This document shows, piece after piece, positions 27,664 through 36,704 of a stretch of DNA of 64,000 nucleotides. The notes under the pieces are model-generated. The model searched no databases. It saw nothing but the letters and a program-made list of their open reading frames with translations, and was not told the origin of the DNA. Source of the DNA: Daejeonella oryzae DSM 19973 (lineage in GTDB: Bacteria > Bacteroidota > Bacteroidia > Sphingobacteriales > Sphingobacteriaceae); the NCBI RefSeq assembly GCF_000422945.1, contig NZ_AUHA01000002.1, forward strand, positions 682,001 through 746,000, read 5' to 3'. The first letter of the stretch is position 1. Each line of letters begins with the position of its first letter. A program made the position numbers and the translations under genes.

Positions 27664-28806
27664 TTATTGACTTAATACTTCTCTTGCGATTACAATCCGC
27701 TGTATTTCAGATGTACCTTCATAAATTTGCGTAATTTTTGCATCACGCATTAATCGTTCAACATGATATTCTTTTACAAATCCGTAACCACCATGAATCT
27801 GCACGGCTTCTACAGTAGTTTTCATGGCTACTTGTGAAGCATATAATTTTGCCATTGAGCTTGCCTGAGCATAAGGCAATCCCTGATCTTTTAACCAGGC
27901 AGCCTTTAAGCATAACATTCTGGCGGCTTCAATTTCTGTAGCCATATCGGCTAATTTAAATTGGATGGCCTGGTGTTCTGAAATAGTTTTTCCGAATGCT
28001 TTACGCTCCTTAGAATAATTCAAAGCAAGTTCATAAGCTCCGGAAGCAATTCCTAAAGCCTGGGCAGCAATTCCAATGCGGCCACCTTCCAAAGTCTTCA
28101 TGGCGAACTTAAAGCCAAAGCCTTCTTCGCCAATGCGGTTTTCCTTAGGAACTTTTACATCTGTAAACATCAGAGAACACGTATCTGAACCTCTGATGCC
28201 TAATTTATTTTCTTTGGCGCCAACAGTAAATCCTTCCATGCCTTTTTCAACAATCAGTGCATTGATACCACGGTGGCGTTTTGAAGTATCCGTTTGTGCA
28301 ATTACCAGATAGGTTGATGCAGTACTTCCATTGGTAATCCAATTTTTTACCCCATTTAGCAAATAATAATCTCCCATATCAATGGCAGAAGTTTTTTGCG
28401 AAGTAGCATCAGATCCGGCTTCGGGCTCTGACAAGCAGAAAGCGCCAATTTTCTCGCCTGAAGCTAATGGCTTTAAATATTTTTCCTTTTGAAAATCATT
28501 ACCATAATTTTCTAATCCATAACAAACCAGTGAGTTATTCACAGAAACTACGACAGAAGCCGAAGCATCTATTTTAGAAAGTTCTTCCATTACCAGAACG
28601 TATGAAACAGCGTCAAGGCCGGAACCATTATACTTAGGATCAACCATCATTCCCAAAAAGCCTAATTCGCCTAGCTTTTTTATTTGCTCATGGGGAAATT
28701 TCTGATGTTCATCACGCTCAATTACTCCGGGCTTTAATTCATTCTGCGCAAAATCTCTTGCTGCTTGTTGAATCATTACCTGCTCTTCTGATAGTTCGAA
28801 ATACAT
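27664..28806 (-). CDS. Acyl-CoA dehydrogenase
   Basis: A flavoprotein that desaturates short to medium acyl-CoA in fatty or amino acid catabolism. It has 380 residues from the ATG at 28806; a TTG nine codons upstream lies between a promoter-like TATTTTTG and this ATG and is rejected. The N-terminal helical domain begins YFELSEEQVMIQQAARDFA. The FAD-binding motif is FCLSEPEAGSDA, and the catalytic Glu is in YEGTSEIQRIVIAREVL. The GGRIGIAAQALG and GGYGFVKEYHVERLMRDAKI motifs are typical of the butyryl-CoA group. It is first in the run with the TlpA-like and M1 genes. Confidence 0.95.
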   Translation of the reverse strand: MYFELSEEQVMIQQAARDFAQNELKPGVIERDEHQKFPHEQIKKLGELGFLGMMVDPKYNGSGLDAVSYVLVMEELSKIDASASVVVSVNNSLVCYGLENYGNDFQKEKYLKPLASGEKIGAFCLSEPEAGSDATSQKTSAIDMGDYYLLNGVKNWITNGSTASTYLVIAQTDTSKRHRGINALIVEKGMEGFTVGAKENKLGIRGSDTCSLMFTDVKVPKENRIGEEGFGFKFAMKTLEGGRIGIAAQALGIASGAYELALNYSKERKAFGKTISEHQAIQFKLADMATEIEAARMLCLKAAWLKDQGLPYAQASSMAKLYASQVAMKTTVEAVQIHGGYGFVKEYHVERLMRDAKITQIYEGTSEIQRIVIAREVLSQ

Positions 28807-28830
28807 ATAAAAATCAAGGTTAACTTTGTC

Positions 28831-28838
28831 CAAAAATA
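28831..28838 (-). promoter_or_regulatory. -7 element of the acyl-CoA dehydrogenase run
   Basis: The minus strand reads TATTTTTG, perfect TAnnTTTG, 25 bases before the ATG at 28806. No TTTG box is clear upstream. It supports the shorter start of the gene. Confidence 0.5.
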
Positions 28839-29006
28839 GGATTTAAAATGAATGTTTTACCCTGCTTTAAGGATTTTACGCTTCAGTTACGAAATATTAA
28901 CGATTGCAGAGAATATAGAGTAAGGAAGTGATTTAAGGGAATTCTTTAATTTGAGAAATATCAGTTGATGAAGCCGGATTATCAAATAAGGGTGATAAAC
29001 TAAATC

Positions 29007-29498
29007 TTATAATCCTTTAATTTTTTGCTCAATTAATGATGTTGAATAGCCCGGTAGAAATTCAATTGTTTCTACTCTCCCTCCATTTTCATGAATATAA
29101 TCAGCACCTATTATTTGATTTATAGAATAATCTGCGCCTTTTACTAAAACTTCGGGATTTATAATCTTAATAAGATCTAAAGGAGTTGGTTCATCAAAAA
29201 GAACGACTGCTTCTACAAAAAACAAGGATGCTAATAGGGTAGCACGAGATAATTCATCGGTTATTGGGCGGCCTTCTCCCTTTAAATTATTAGTTGACAA
29301 ATCTGTATTTAAGCCAACTATTAATCTGTCCCCCAGATCTGCAGCTTTAGACAGGTAGTCAATATGGCCGCGGTGAAGAAGATCGAAACACCCATTGGTA
29401 AAAACAACTTTATTCCCCTTAAACTTCCAGATATGAAGCAAAGGAAGTAGTTCCTGGACACTTACTATTTTCCGTTGCAGAATTTCCAGTTTAGTCAT
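29007..29498 (-). CDS. rfaE2: Heptose 1-phosphate adenylyltransferase (RfaE2-type)
   Basis: It activates D-glycero-beta-D-manno-heptose 1-phosphate with ATP to ADP-heptose, for LPS inner core synthesis. At 163 residues it is a stand-alone version of the C-terminal half of E. coli HldE. Motifs are TNGCFDLLHRGHIDYL with HxGH (~residue 40), the GLNTDLS loop and LKGEGRPI. The C-terminus contains FLPGYSTSLI, the ISTT-like phosphate-binding motif. It lies 17 bases after panD. The kinase partner RfaE1 is not in the window. Confidence 0.88.
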   Translation of the reverse strand: MTKLEILQRKIVSVQELLPLLHIWKFKGNKVVFTNGCFDLLHRGHIDYLSKAADLGDRLIVGLNTDLSTNNLKGEGRPITDELSRATLLASLFFVEAVVLFDEPTPLDLIKIINPEVLVKGADYSINQIIGADYIHENGGRVETIEFLPGYSTSLIEQKIKGL

Positions 29499-29515
29499 TA
29501 TTTAGACACTAAGTA

Positions 29516-29866
29516 TTAATGCAAAAGCCTGTTATGATCGTCTGGAAAAACCAATAGAGGATTATATGCTTTGGCCTCTTCAAAGTCCATATGAGCATAT
29601 GACATGATAATAACAATGTCTCCAACTTGCGCTAAACGTGCTGTAGCTCCATTCAAACAAATTATTCCGGATCCTCTCTCGCCCTTAATTACGTAAGTTT
29701 CAAATCTTGCACCGTTATTATTATTTACAATCTGAACTTTCTCATTCGCAATAATATTAGCCGCATCCAATAAATTCTCATCAATTGTAATACTTCCAAC
29801 GTAGTTTAATTCTGCCTGGGTAACTTTAGCTCTGTGGATTTTGGATTTTAAAATCTCAATTATCAT
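29516..29866 (-). CDS. panD: Aspartate 1-decarboxylase
   Basis: PanD makes beta-alanine from aspartate for pantothenate and CoA. It has 116 residues, with the pyruvoyl self-cleavage site Gly-Ser in NYVGSITID (Ser near residue 25). The active-site Lys is in [11 protein letters not shown], and the loops [12 protein letters not shown] and [11 protein letters not shown] follow. It is the only route to beta-alanine visible here. It is located between panC and the heptose adenylyltransferase and shares their direction, so the three are probably one operon panC-panD-rfaE2. Confidence 0.96.
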   Translation of the reverse strand: MIIEILKSKIHRAKVTQAELNYVGSITIDENLLDAANIIANEKVQIVNNNNGARFETYVIKGERGSGIICLNGATARLAQVGDIVIIMSYAHMDFEEAKAYNPLLVFPDDHNRLLH

Positions 29867-29921
29867 GATGCAAAATTAATAAAACTTTCCATATGCCCGT
29901 AAATGGCCAAATTTTACAATT

Positions 29922-30761
29922 TTACCTTAATATAGTGTTGTCTATCAAACGGGTACGACCTACTTTGGCTGCAACTAATGCAACTAAACTCGGGTAATCT
30001 TCAGAATTAACCGGCTCTAAATTATCTGCATTGCAGATTTCTAAATATTCCAGTTCAATTCCTTCTGATGATTCTAAAATTTTAGTGGCTTCTTTTTCCA
30101 GATTTATTAAGTTTTGAGTTTTAAAATTCTCTTCCAGAAATTTTAGTACCTGGTTTAAAATAAGTGCATCAGCATGCTCTTTAGGGGATAAATGAATATT
30201 ACGGGAACTCATCGCCAGCCCATCCTGCTCCCGAATTATCGGACACATAATCAACTCAACGTCTAATTTAAGCTGATCGACCATCTTTTTAATAACTAAA
30301 AATTGCTGATAATCTTTTTGCCCAAAAAATGCTTTGTCCGGATTTACAGTAGTAAAAAGTTTATTCACAATCTGGGTTACACCCTGATAGTGGCCTGGTC
30401 TTATTTTACCTTCCAGCCGTTTATCCAAATCGCCCAAATCAATATGCCATTGCTCTGTTTTATGATACATCTCAGAAACCGATGGTAAAAATAGTACGTC
30501 GCAATGGGCAGCTTCCAGCTTGGCAATATCATTTTCAATTGGCCGGGGATAATTATCCAGATCTTTTGAATCAGTAAATTGAGTGGGGTTTACGAAAATA
30601 CTGCAAACTACCAGATCCGTTTGGTTAGCCGCAATTTCAATTAATGATAAATGGCCGTTATGTAAAGCACCCATGGTAGGCACCAATCCCACCGAAAAAT
30701 TTGAAGTTTTTTTCGAATTTAAATATGTAGAAAGACCTGAACGGGTATGGAAAATTTTCAA
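29922..30761 (-). CDS. panC: Pantothenate synthetase
   Basis: PanC joins pantoate and beta-alanine with ATP. At 279 residues it is of normal length. The HIGH-superfamily nucleotide motif is PTMGALHNGHLSLI; the catalytic KMSKS-like segment appears as LAMSSRNIHLS. Other conserved stretches are FVNPTQF and FFGQKDYQQ. The start is TTG at 30761, because an in-frame stop lies upstream and no ATG gives the family N-terminus. First gene of the panC-panD-rfaE2 run and divergent from the glycogen-synthase-like gene (148-base gap). Confidence 0.96.
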   Translation of the reverse strand: MKIFHTRSGLSTYLNSKKTSNFSVGLVPTMGALHNGHLSLIEIAANQTDLVVCSIFVNPTQFTDSKDLDNYPRPIENDIAKLEAAHCDVLFLPSVSEMYHKTEQWHIDLGDLDKRLEGKIRPGHYQGVTQIVNKLFTTVNPDKAFFGQKDYQQFLVIKKMVDQLKLDVELIMCPIIREQDGLAMSSRNIHLSPKEHADALILNQVLKFLEENFKTQNLINLEKEATKILESSEGIELEYLEICNADNLEPVNSEDYPSLVALVAAKVGRTRLIDNTILR

Positions 30762-30833
30762 TTTGGTAGTTCGTTAATTAACCGTCAAAAATGGGGAAAT
30801 ACTTAATATTCACCAAAACAAGTTTCATAAATC

Positions 30834-30864
30834 GTTGATATTTCATATTATATGCTTATATTTG
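30834..30864 (+). promoter_or_regulatory. Promoter of the GT5-like-DUF4270-glmS region
   Basis: GTTG, then 19 nt, then TATATTTG: a near-complete Bacteroidota consensus (one mismatch in the -33 box). Transcription would start about 40 bases before the ATG at 30910. Confidence 0.6.
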
Positions 30865-30909
30865 CGCTTCCAAATACTTTTCCAAAAATTAAATTAAATC
30901 TAATCGGAG

Positions 30910-31734
30910 ATGGCAAAAACGAAGCTTCTGTATATTACCCATGAGATGTCGCCTTTCCTGGAACTAACCAAAATTTCTGAAATTACACGTCAACTTCCCC
31001 AGGCAATGCAGGATAAGGGTTTTGAAATCCGTATTTTAATGCCCCGTTTCGGGAATATCAATGAAAGACGTAATCGGTTACATGAAGTAATCCGATTGTC
31101 AGGAATGAATATTATTATTGAAGATAATGACAACCCGCTGATTATCAAAGTGGCTTCCATTCCGGCGGCAAGAATGCAGGTTTATTTTCTGGATAATGAA
31201 GAATACTTTCAACGTAAATATGTTTTCAGAGATAAAGAGAACAAATTTTATGCTGATAATGATGAAAGAGCAATTTTCTTTTGCAAAGGCGCTTTAGAAA
31301 CTGTTAAAAAGCTAGGATGGTCTCCTGACGTGGTTCATTGTCACGGATGGATGAGTTCTCTTGTTCCGGCTTATTTAAAAACTTTATACAAGGACGATCC
31401 TACTTTTAAAAACGCTAAGGTTATATATTCTGTTTACGAAGATAGCTTTACCGAAAAACTAAGTGATAAGTTTATAGAGAAATCTTTAATGAGCGGTATG
31501 AAATCTACCGACATGGATGCCTATAAAGCTTCAGATATTACAGCTTTAAATAACGGAGCTATTACTTATTCTGATGCTGTTGTATTTGCCAGTGATACAA
31601 TAAACGCAGAAGTGTTAAAGTTTGTTAAAAAAGCAGGTAAACCTACCTTAGACTTCAATTCAACTTCTGATTTCGAAAATTATTCTAACCTTTACGAAGA
31701 ATTTGCAATAGAAGAACTCGTTTCTGTAGCTTAA
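30910..31734 (+). CDS. Truncated glycogen/starch-synthase-like protein (GT5 N-domain only)
   Basis: A 274-residue protein with just the N-terminal Rossmann domain of GT5 glycogen synthases, which are normally ~480 residues. It has LLYITHEMSPFLELTK at the N-terminus and VVHCHGWMSSLVPAYLKTLY, equivalent to the CHDWHT region. The ADP-glucose-binding KxGGL loop reads TKISEI, with both glycines replaced, and the C-terminal catalytic domain is absent. It therefore probably cannot make glycogen. Homologs of this length recur, by my recollection, in Bacteroidota beside panC and DUF4270. The function is unknown. Confidence 0.8.
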   Translation: MAKTKLLYITHEMSPFLELTKISEITRQLPQAMQDKGFEIRILMPRFGNINERRNRLHEVIRLSGMNIIIEDNDNPLIIKVASIPAARMQVYFLDNEEYFQRKYVFRDKENKFYADNDERAIFFCKGALETVKKLGWSPDVVHCHGWMSSLVPAYLKTLYKDDPTFKNAKVIYSVYEDSFTEKLSDKFIEKSLMSGMKSTDMDAYKASDITALNNGAITYSDAVVFASDTINAEVLKFVKKAGKPTLDFNSTSDFENYSNLYEEFAIEELVSVA

Positions 31735-31748
31735 AGTAGAGTACACAT

Positions 31749-33134
31749 ATGAAATTATATAAACTAGACTTATTGACATTGTTGATAAGTCTTTTCATTT
31801 TATCAGCCTGCGAAAATCCGGATAGTATTGGCTTAGATGTAGATCCATCAGATGCAATTACCGGCAATCTAATAGATACGGTTTCAATCAGATCTTTTAC
31901 AGTGAAAGAAGATTCGATTATAACCAATTCAATGTCAGATTTTCCAATCGGAAATTTAGATGATCCTATTTTTGGCCCAACTACTTCAAGTATTGCGGCA
32001 TCTTTAAATTTGCCTACTTCTCCTTTAACATTCGGAACTACTCCTGTTCTGGATTCGGCTGTATTAGTTTTAAAATATTCTGATGAGTATTTTGGAGATC
32101 CAAATGCATTGCACAAGTTTGAAGTTTATACATTAACGGATAGATTAACATCATCCAGCAATTTCCTTAACACAGCTTTACATACTTACAATCCCGATAT
32201 TATTGGAAGTAAAACTTCAAAAGTTAATATAAAGGATAGTGTGGAAATTACCGAGATAGTAACAGGGAAACCTGATATTAAAAAAAAGCAGGCTCCGCAA
32301 TTAAGAATCCCAATAAGCTCGTCTTATATCAGCGATAATTTCTTAAATGGTAATCCTGAATCTTTTAAAGATAACACTGTATTTAATAATTTTGTAAAAG
32401 GTCTCTATCTTACAGTTAATAAATCCGCAACAGCGGGCGTTGGAGGCATTGCCTTTCTGGATCTTGGAACCAACGGAAGCAAGTTAGAGCTGTACTACAA
32501 AAGCAAAAACGGAACAGCAACAGATACTACAGTTACTTCTTTTGCAATACAAAATTCGGCAGGACCAATTGCAGGCACATTCGTTCACGATTATAGGGGT
32601 ACTGAAGTTCAAACTCAGTTAAATAACCCTTTAACCTCATATAATTACAATTTTATTCAGCCAATGGCCGGAGTAAAGACCAAACTAAATTTTCCGTTCA
32701 TTACAAAGCTTAAAGAGTTGGGTAATATTGTAGTGAATAAAGCAGAACTTGTAGTTACAGTTGAAGGTAATTTTGGAATATTTGAGCCTGCACCACGATT
32801 ATTTTTATACAGTACAGACATTGCTGAGCAACGTGTACTTATCCCTGATGTAAGCGACAGAGATGCACGTGCATTATCTGATACTGACTTTGGAGGATTC
32901 TATAACAGTTCACTCAAAAGATATAAATTTGTAGTAACCGCGTATGTTCAGGATTTAATCAATGGAAAATTAAAACAATATGATACTTATATCGCCGCAG
33001 TAGATAATAATTCTACTCGCTTAAATGGTATTTTTCCTGCAGGGTCTACTGCAGCCCGGGTAGTAATTGGCTCTGGTCAAAGTTCTACTCCCAACAAAAT
33101 GAAGTTAAATATTCTATACACTAAAGTGAATTAA
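31749..33134 (+). CDS. DUF4270 family lipoprotein
   Basis: A 461-residue secreted lipoprotein with lipobox LSAC at the end of its signal (ILSACENPDSIGLD). It is a beta-rich protein of the Bacteroidota-specific DUF4270 family: start DAITGNLIDTVSIRSFTVKED, LGNLDDPIFG-like motif, and a C-terminal ANKMKLNILYTKVN-like strand. The function is not established. It begins 14 bases after the GT5-like gene and is followed by glmS after 83 bases that include a hairpin. I infer cell-surface lipoprotein. Confidence 0.85.
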   Translation: MKLYKLDLLTLLISLFILSACENPDSIGLDVDPSDAITGNLIDTVSIRSFTVKEDSIITNSMSDFPIGNLDDPIFGPTTSSIAASLNLPTSPLTFGTTPVLDSAVLVLKYSDEYFGDPNALHKFEVYTLTDRLTSSSNFLNTALHTYNPDIIGSKTSKVNIKDSVEITEIVTGKPDIKKKQAPQLRIPISSSYISDNFLNGNPESFKDNTVFNNFVKGLYLTVNKSATAGVGGIAFLDLGTNGSKLELYYKSKNGTATDTTVTSFAIQNSAGPIAGTFVHDYRGTEVQTQLNNPLTSYNYNFIQPMAGVKTKLNFPFITKLKELGNIVVNKAELVVTVEGNFGIFEPAPRLFLYSTDIAEQRVLIPDVSDRDARALSDTDFGGFYNSSLKRYKFVVTAYVQDLINGKLKQYDTYIAAVDNNSTRLNGIFPAGSTAARVVIGSGQSSTPNKMKLNILYTKVN

Positions 33135-33160
33135 AACAATTCTCTTAAGTTTCTATTTTA

Positions 33161-33189
33161 AACTAGTCTACATATTATGTAGATTAGTT
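33161..33189 (+). terminator. Hairpin between DUF4270 and glmS
   Basis: AACTAGTCTACAT pairs with ATGTAGATTAGTT across a 3-nt loop, 13 bp including one G-U pair, 27 bases past the DUF4270 stop. The following sequence is T-rich (TTCATTTATTTATT) without a solid run. It is a terminator, or a leader hairpin of glmS; no glmS ribozyme fold is seen. Confidence 0.5.
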
Positions 33190-33217
33190 TTCATTTATTT
33201 ATTATCAGTTAAAATTT

Positions 33218-35053
33218 ATGTGTGGAATTGTTGGTTATATAGGCTATCGCGAAGCCTGGCCTATAATAATTAAAGGCTTACATCGCTTAGAGTATCGTGG
33301 CTATGACAGCGCAGGAGTTGCCTTAATGAACGGCGGCTTAAATATTTATAAAAAAGCAGGGAAGGTTAGCGAATTAGAAGATTTTACCCAGGGTGTAAAT
33401 CTTGGTGGTCATATGGGAATGGGACATACAAGATGGGCCACACATGGTGCTCCATCAGATAGGAATTCTCATCCTCATACTTCCGGAGATGATAATCTGG
33501 CAATTATCCATAATGGTATAATTGAAAATTATTCCTCATTAAAAGAAACATTAATCTCCAGAGGTCACACTTTCAAAAGTGATACAGATACTGAAGTGTT
33601 AATTCATTTAATTCAGGATATTCAAGAGCAAACTAGTGTTGATCTTCGCGAAGCAGTAAGAATAGCCTTAAACGAAGTTATCGGCGCTTATGCTATTGTT
33701 ATAATGAGCAAAGATGAACCCGATCAGTTAATTGCAGCCAGAAAAGGCAGTCCAATGGTTTTAGGCGTAGGCAAAAATGAATATTTTGTCGCATCAGATG
33801 CATCACCTATTATTGAATATACAAAAAATGTTATTTACCTTAATGATAATGAAATCGCTTATATAAAGAGAGATGAGTTATTAATTAAAAGTATCGATAA
33901 CATCGTTCAGACTCCCTATATCCAGGAACTTGAATTAAAATTGGAAATGCTTGAAAAAGGCGGCTACGATCACTTTATGCTTAAAGAGATTTACGAGCAG
34001 CCCCGATCTATTAAAGATTGCATGCGTGGCCGTATTTACCCATCTGAAGGACAAGTTCAACTGGGTGGTATTAAAGAATATGCTGAAAAACTAAAAAATA
34101 TTGATCGCATTGTAATTGTTGCATGCGGTACTTCATGGCATGCAGGTCTTGTAGCAGAATATCTGATAGAAGAATGTGCACGAATTCCTGTAGAAGTTGA
34201 ATATGCTTCTGAATTCAGGTACAGAAATCCAATTATTTCTGAGAAGGATATTGTTATCGCCATTTCTCAATCCGGAGAAACAGCGGATACAATGGCTGCA
34301 ATAGAAATTGCCAAGCAAAAAGGTGCTACTATATTTGGAGTTTGTAATGTGGTTGGGGCTTCCATTCCACGTGCAAGTCATGCCGGAGTTTACACTCACG
34401 CCGGGCCGGAAATAGGAGTTGCTTCAACCAAAGCATTTACAGCTCAGGTAACCGTTTTAACTTTGATGGCTATTTATATGGCGCAACAAAGAGGAACTAT
34501 CACTCAATCTAAACTGGTTCATTTATTAACCGAGTTAGATAATATTCCTAATCTGATTGAGAAATGCTTGTTATCTAATGAGCACATTCAGGAAATTGCC
34601 GAGAAATTTAAAGATTCCAGAAACTTTCTTTTCCTGGGTCGTGGCAGTGGCTTCCCTGTAGCTTTAGAAGGCGCTCTTAAACTAAAAGAAATATCTTACA
34701 TCCATGCGGAAGGATATCCTGCTGCAGAAATGAAACACGGACCTATTGCGTTAATTGATGAAGAGATGCCGGTAGTTGTTATAGCTACTCAAAATTCTTC
34801 TTACGAAAAAGTAATTAGCAATATACAGGAAGTAAAAGCAAGAAAAGGAATTGTAATAGCTATTGTAACTGAAGGTGATACTGAAGTTACGCAAATGGCT
34901 GATTATACAATTGAAATTCCGGAAGCTGATGAAATGTTTCTTCCATTATTAGCAACAATTCCATTGCAGTTATTATCCTACCATATTGCAGTTATGAGGG
35001 GATGTAATGTAGATCAGCCGCGTAATCTGGCCAAATCTGTTACTGTAGAATAA
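33218..35053 (+). CDS. glmS: Glucosamine-6-phosphate synthase (GFAT)
   Basis: GlmS converts fructose 6-phosphate and glutamine to glucosamine 6-phosphate, the entry to peptidoglycan and LPS amino sugars. The 611 residues match the family. The N-terminal glutaminase begins MCGIVGYIGYREA with catalytic Cys after Met. The HTRWATHGAPSDRNSHPH motif binds glutamine. Two SIS domains follow from ~residue 290, with VACGTSWHAGLVAEY and the C-terminal LARNLAKSVTVE-like end. Nothing upstream looks like the glmS ribozyme known from Firmicutes. Convergent with katA, sharing a terminator. Confidence 0.97.
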   Translation: MCGIVGYIGYREAWPIIIKGLHRLEYRGYDSAGVALMNGGLNIYKKAGKVSELEDFTQGVNLGGHMGMGHTRWATHGAPSDRNSHPHTSGDDNLAIIHNGIIENYSSLKETLISRGHTFKSDTDTEVLIHLIQDIQEQTSVDLREAVRIALNEVIGAYAIVIMSKDEPDQLIAARKGSPMVLGVGKNEYFVASDASPIIEYTKNVIYLNDNEIAYIKRDELLIKSIDNIVQTPYIQELELKLEMLEKGGYDHFMLKEIYEQPRSIKDCMRGRIYPSEGQVQLGGIKEYAEKLKNIDRIVIVACGTSWHAGLVAEYLIEECARIPVEVEYASEFRYRNPIISEKDIVIAISQSGETADTMAAIEIAKQKGATIFGVCNVVGASIPRASHAGVYTHAGPEIGVASTKAFTAQVTVLTLMAIYMAQQRGTITQSKLVHLLTELDNIPNLIEKCLLSNEHIQEIAEKFKDSRNFLFLGRGSGFPVALEGALKLKEISYIHAEGYPAAEMKHGPIALIDEEMPVVVIATQNSSYEKVISNIQEVKARKGIVIAIVTEGDTEVTQMADYTIEIPEADEMFLPLLATIPLQLLSYHIAVMRGCNVDQPRNLAKSVTVE

Positions 35054-35070
35054 ATCAATTTCATTATAAA

Positions 35071-35106
35071 AAAAGGGGTAGCTCAAAAATGAGCTGCCCC
35101 TTTTTT
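35071..35106. terminator. Bidirectional terminator of glmS and katA
   Basis: There is a 10-bp stem GGGGTAGCTC / GAGCTGCCCC (one G-U pair) with a 6-nt loop at 35075-35100, preceded by a run of A and followed by six T. It ends just before the katA stop. Confidence 0.9.
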
Positions 35107-35112
35107 ATTTTT

Positions 35113-36615
35113 TTAATATTGGTGCTGAGGCATAGATGATGATAATTCTTCAATATTCAACCCTAAACCGTTGGCTATACCCATACCAAGGCTTAAGTCG
35201 GCTCTAAACCAATGACATAATTGCCTGTTTAAAATCTCATCTTTCTTAGGACCGGAAACTCCTTTCATAGCTTGCACTATATTGTGAATAGTATTCTTTT
35301 TGGCTTCAGTATCCATTAACCGGAATAAATTTCCGGGCTGTGTGTAGTGATCGTCTTCGCCGGGAGAATTTCTATCGTAATGATCAGCTAAAGAATCATC
35401 CAGTTGCCATGCAGGTTCTTTATATGATCCATCTGCAATAATATTATCGAAACTATTAGGAAAATAATTAGGACTGGCCCCACCATTTCCATCTGTCCTC
35501 ATAGCACCGTCTCTCTGATAATTAATCACAAAGTATGGACACCTGTTCACAGGAATATGCTCATAATTCCCACCTAGCCGGTATCTTTGAGCATCAGGAT
35601 AAGAAAGAATACGACCCTGCAACATTTTATCAGGAGAATAACTGATTCCGTCTACAACATGTGCGGGAGCAAAAGCCGCCTGTTCTACATGCGCAAAATA
35701 ATTATCCGGATTTTCATTTAATTCAATAACACCAACATCTATAAGTGGAAAATCAGCATGCGGCCAAACTTTTGTGAGATCAAAAGGATTCCATCGATAG
35801 GTTTTTGCTTCTTCTTCAGACATAACCTGGATCTTCATTGTCCATTTCGGGAAATCATTTCTCTCTATGGCTTCCACAAGATCACGCTGAGCCCAATCCG
35901 GATCTTCACCCTTTTTTAAGCCGGCTTCTTCATTGTTAAAATTTTGAATTCCTTGTTGAGTTATGAAATGAAATTTAACCCATGTCCGTTGATTATCTGC
36001 ATTAATCATAGAAAAAGTATGACTTCCGAAACCGTGCATGTGCCTGTATCCAAAAGGGGTTCCGCGGTCTGACATTAAAATCAAAACCTGATGCAGGCTT
36101 TCCGGATTTAAAGACCAGAAATCCCACATCATTGTGGGGCTTTTACAGTTGGTATGAGGATCCCGCTTTTGCGTGTGAATAAAATCGCCAAACTTTTTCG
36201 GATCTTTCACAAAGAAAACAGGGGTATTATTACCTACTAAATCCCAATTTCCATCTTCTGTATAAAATTTCATAGCAAATCCCCGTGGATCCCTTTCCGT
36301 ATCTGCCGAGCCTCTTTCTCCTCCCACAGTAGAAAACCTAAGAAACATCCGGGTTTGCTTTCCAACCTGATTAAAAACTTTTGCACGGGTGTACTGACTT
36401 ATATCATTTGTTACTGTAAAAGTACCGTATGCACCAGAACCTTTTGCATGAACTACTCGTTCGGGAATTCGTTCACGGTTAAAATGAGCCATTTTTTCGT
36501 GAAGAATGAAATCCTGTAAAAGAATTGGACCGCGTGGGCCGACACTCATTGAATTCTCATTATCGGAATAAGGAATTCCCGATGAAGAAGTCAATTTATT
36601 GTTATTATTTTCCAT
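35113..36615 (-). CDS. katA: Monofunctional heme catalase
   Basis: It decomposes hydrogen peroxide. The 500 residues fit the small-subunit (clade 3) catalases. Visible motifs are the distal His region RIPERVVHAKGSGAYGTFTVT, RFSTVGGERGSADTERDPRG, the Asn region around VGNNTPVFF, and the proximal heme-Tyr motif RILSYPDAQRYRLG. It is divergent from oxyR with 89 bases between the starts, as in many bacteria where OxyR controls catalase. It ends at a bidirectional terminator shared with glmS. Confidence 0.96.
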   Translation of the reverse strand: MENNNNKLTSSSGIPYSDNENSMSVGPRGPILLQDFILHEKMAHFNRERIPERVVHAKGSGAYGTFTVTNDISQYTRAKVFNQVGKQTRMFLRFSTVGGERGSADTERDPRGFAMKFYTEDGNWDLVGNNTPVFFVKDPKKFGDFIHTQKRDPHTNCKSPTMMWDFWSLNPESLHQVLILMSDRGTPFGYRHMHGFGSHTFSMINADNQRTWVKFHFITQQGIQNFNNEEAGLKKGEDPDWAQRDLVEAIERNDFPKWTMKIQVMSEEEAKTYRWNPFDLTKVWPHADFPLIDVGVIELNENPDNYFAHVEQAAFAPAHVVDGISYSPDKMLQGRILSYPDAQRYRLGGNYEHIPVNRCPYFVINYQRDGAMRTDGNGGASPNYFPNSFDNIIADGSYKEPAWQLDDSLADHYDRNSPGEDDHYTQPGNLFRLMDTEAKKNTIHNIVQAMKGVSGPKKDEILNRQLCHWFRADLSLGMGIANGLGLNIEELSSSMPQHQY

Positions 36616-36704
36616 GATTAATTGATTTAGATCAAACTAAAATTAATCATAGTTTTGTAATAGAAAAAATCAATATTATTGATAATAACATAGCAATAAA
36701 CTAT
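36616..36704. promoter_or_regulatory. katA-oxyR intergenic control region
   Basis: Palindromes fill this 89-base gap. ATAG-N7-CTAT, the OxyR half-site pattern, lies at 36690-36704 against the oxyR ATG. ATCAAT-ATT-ATTGAT is at 36668-36682. TGATTAAT at 36615-36622 pairs with ATTAATCA at 36642-36649. A second ATAG pair with 7-nt spacing (36649-36652 and 36660-36663) is only a partial match. It likely binds OxyR for both genes. A weak TTAGTTTG -7 candidate for katA is also present. Confidence 0.5.

Noticed and set aside
28807-28833. Upstream TTG start of acyl-CoA dehydrogenase
   Set aside because: It begins inside or next to the -7 element; the ATG at 28806 gives the family N-terminus.
33161-33217. 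glmS ribozyme upstream of glmS
   Set aside because: Only a short hairpin is present and the gap is far too small for the ~150-nt ribozyme.
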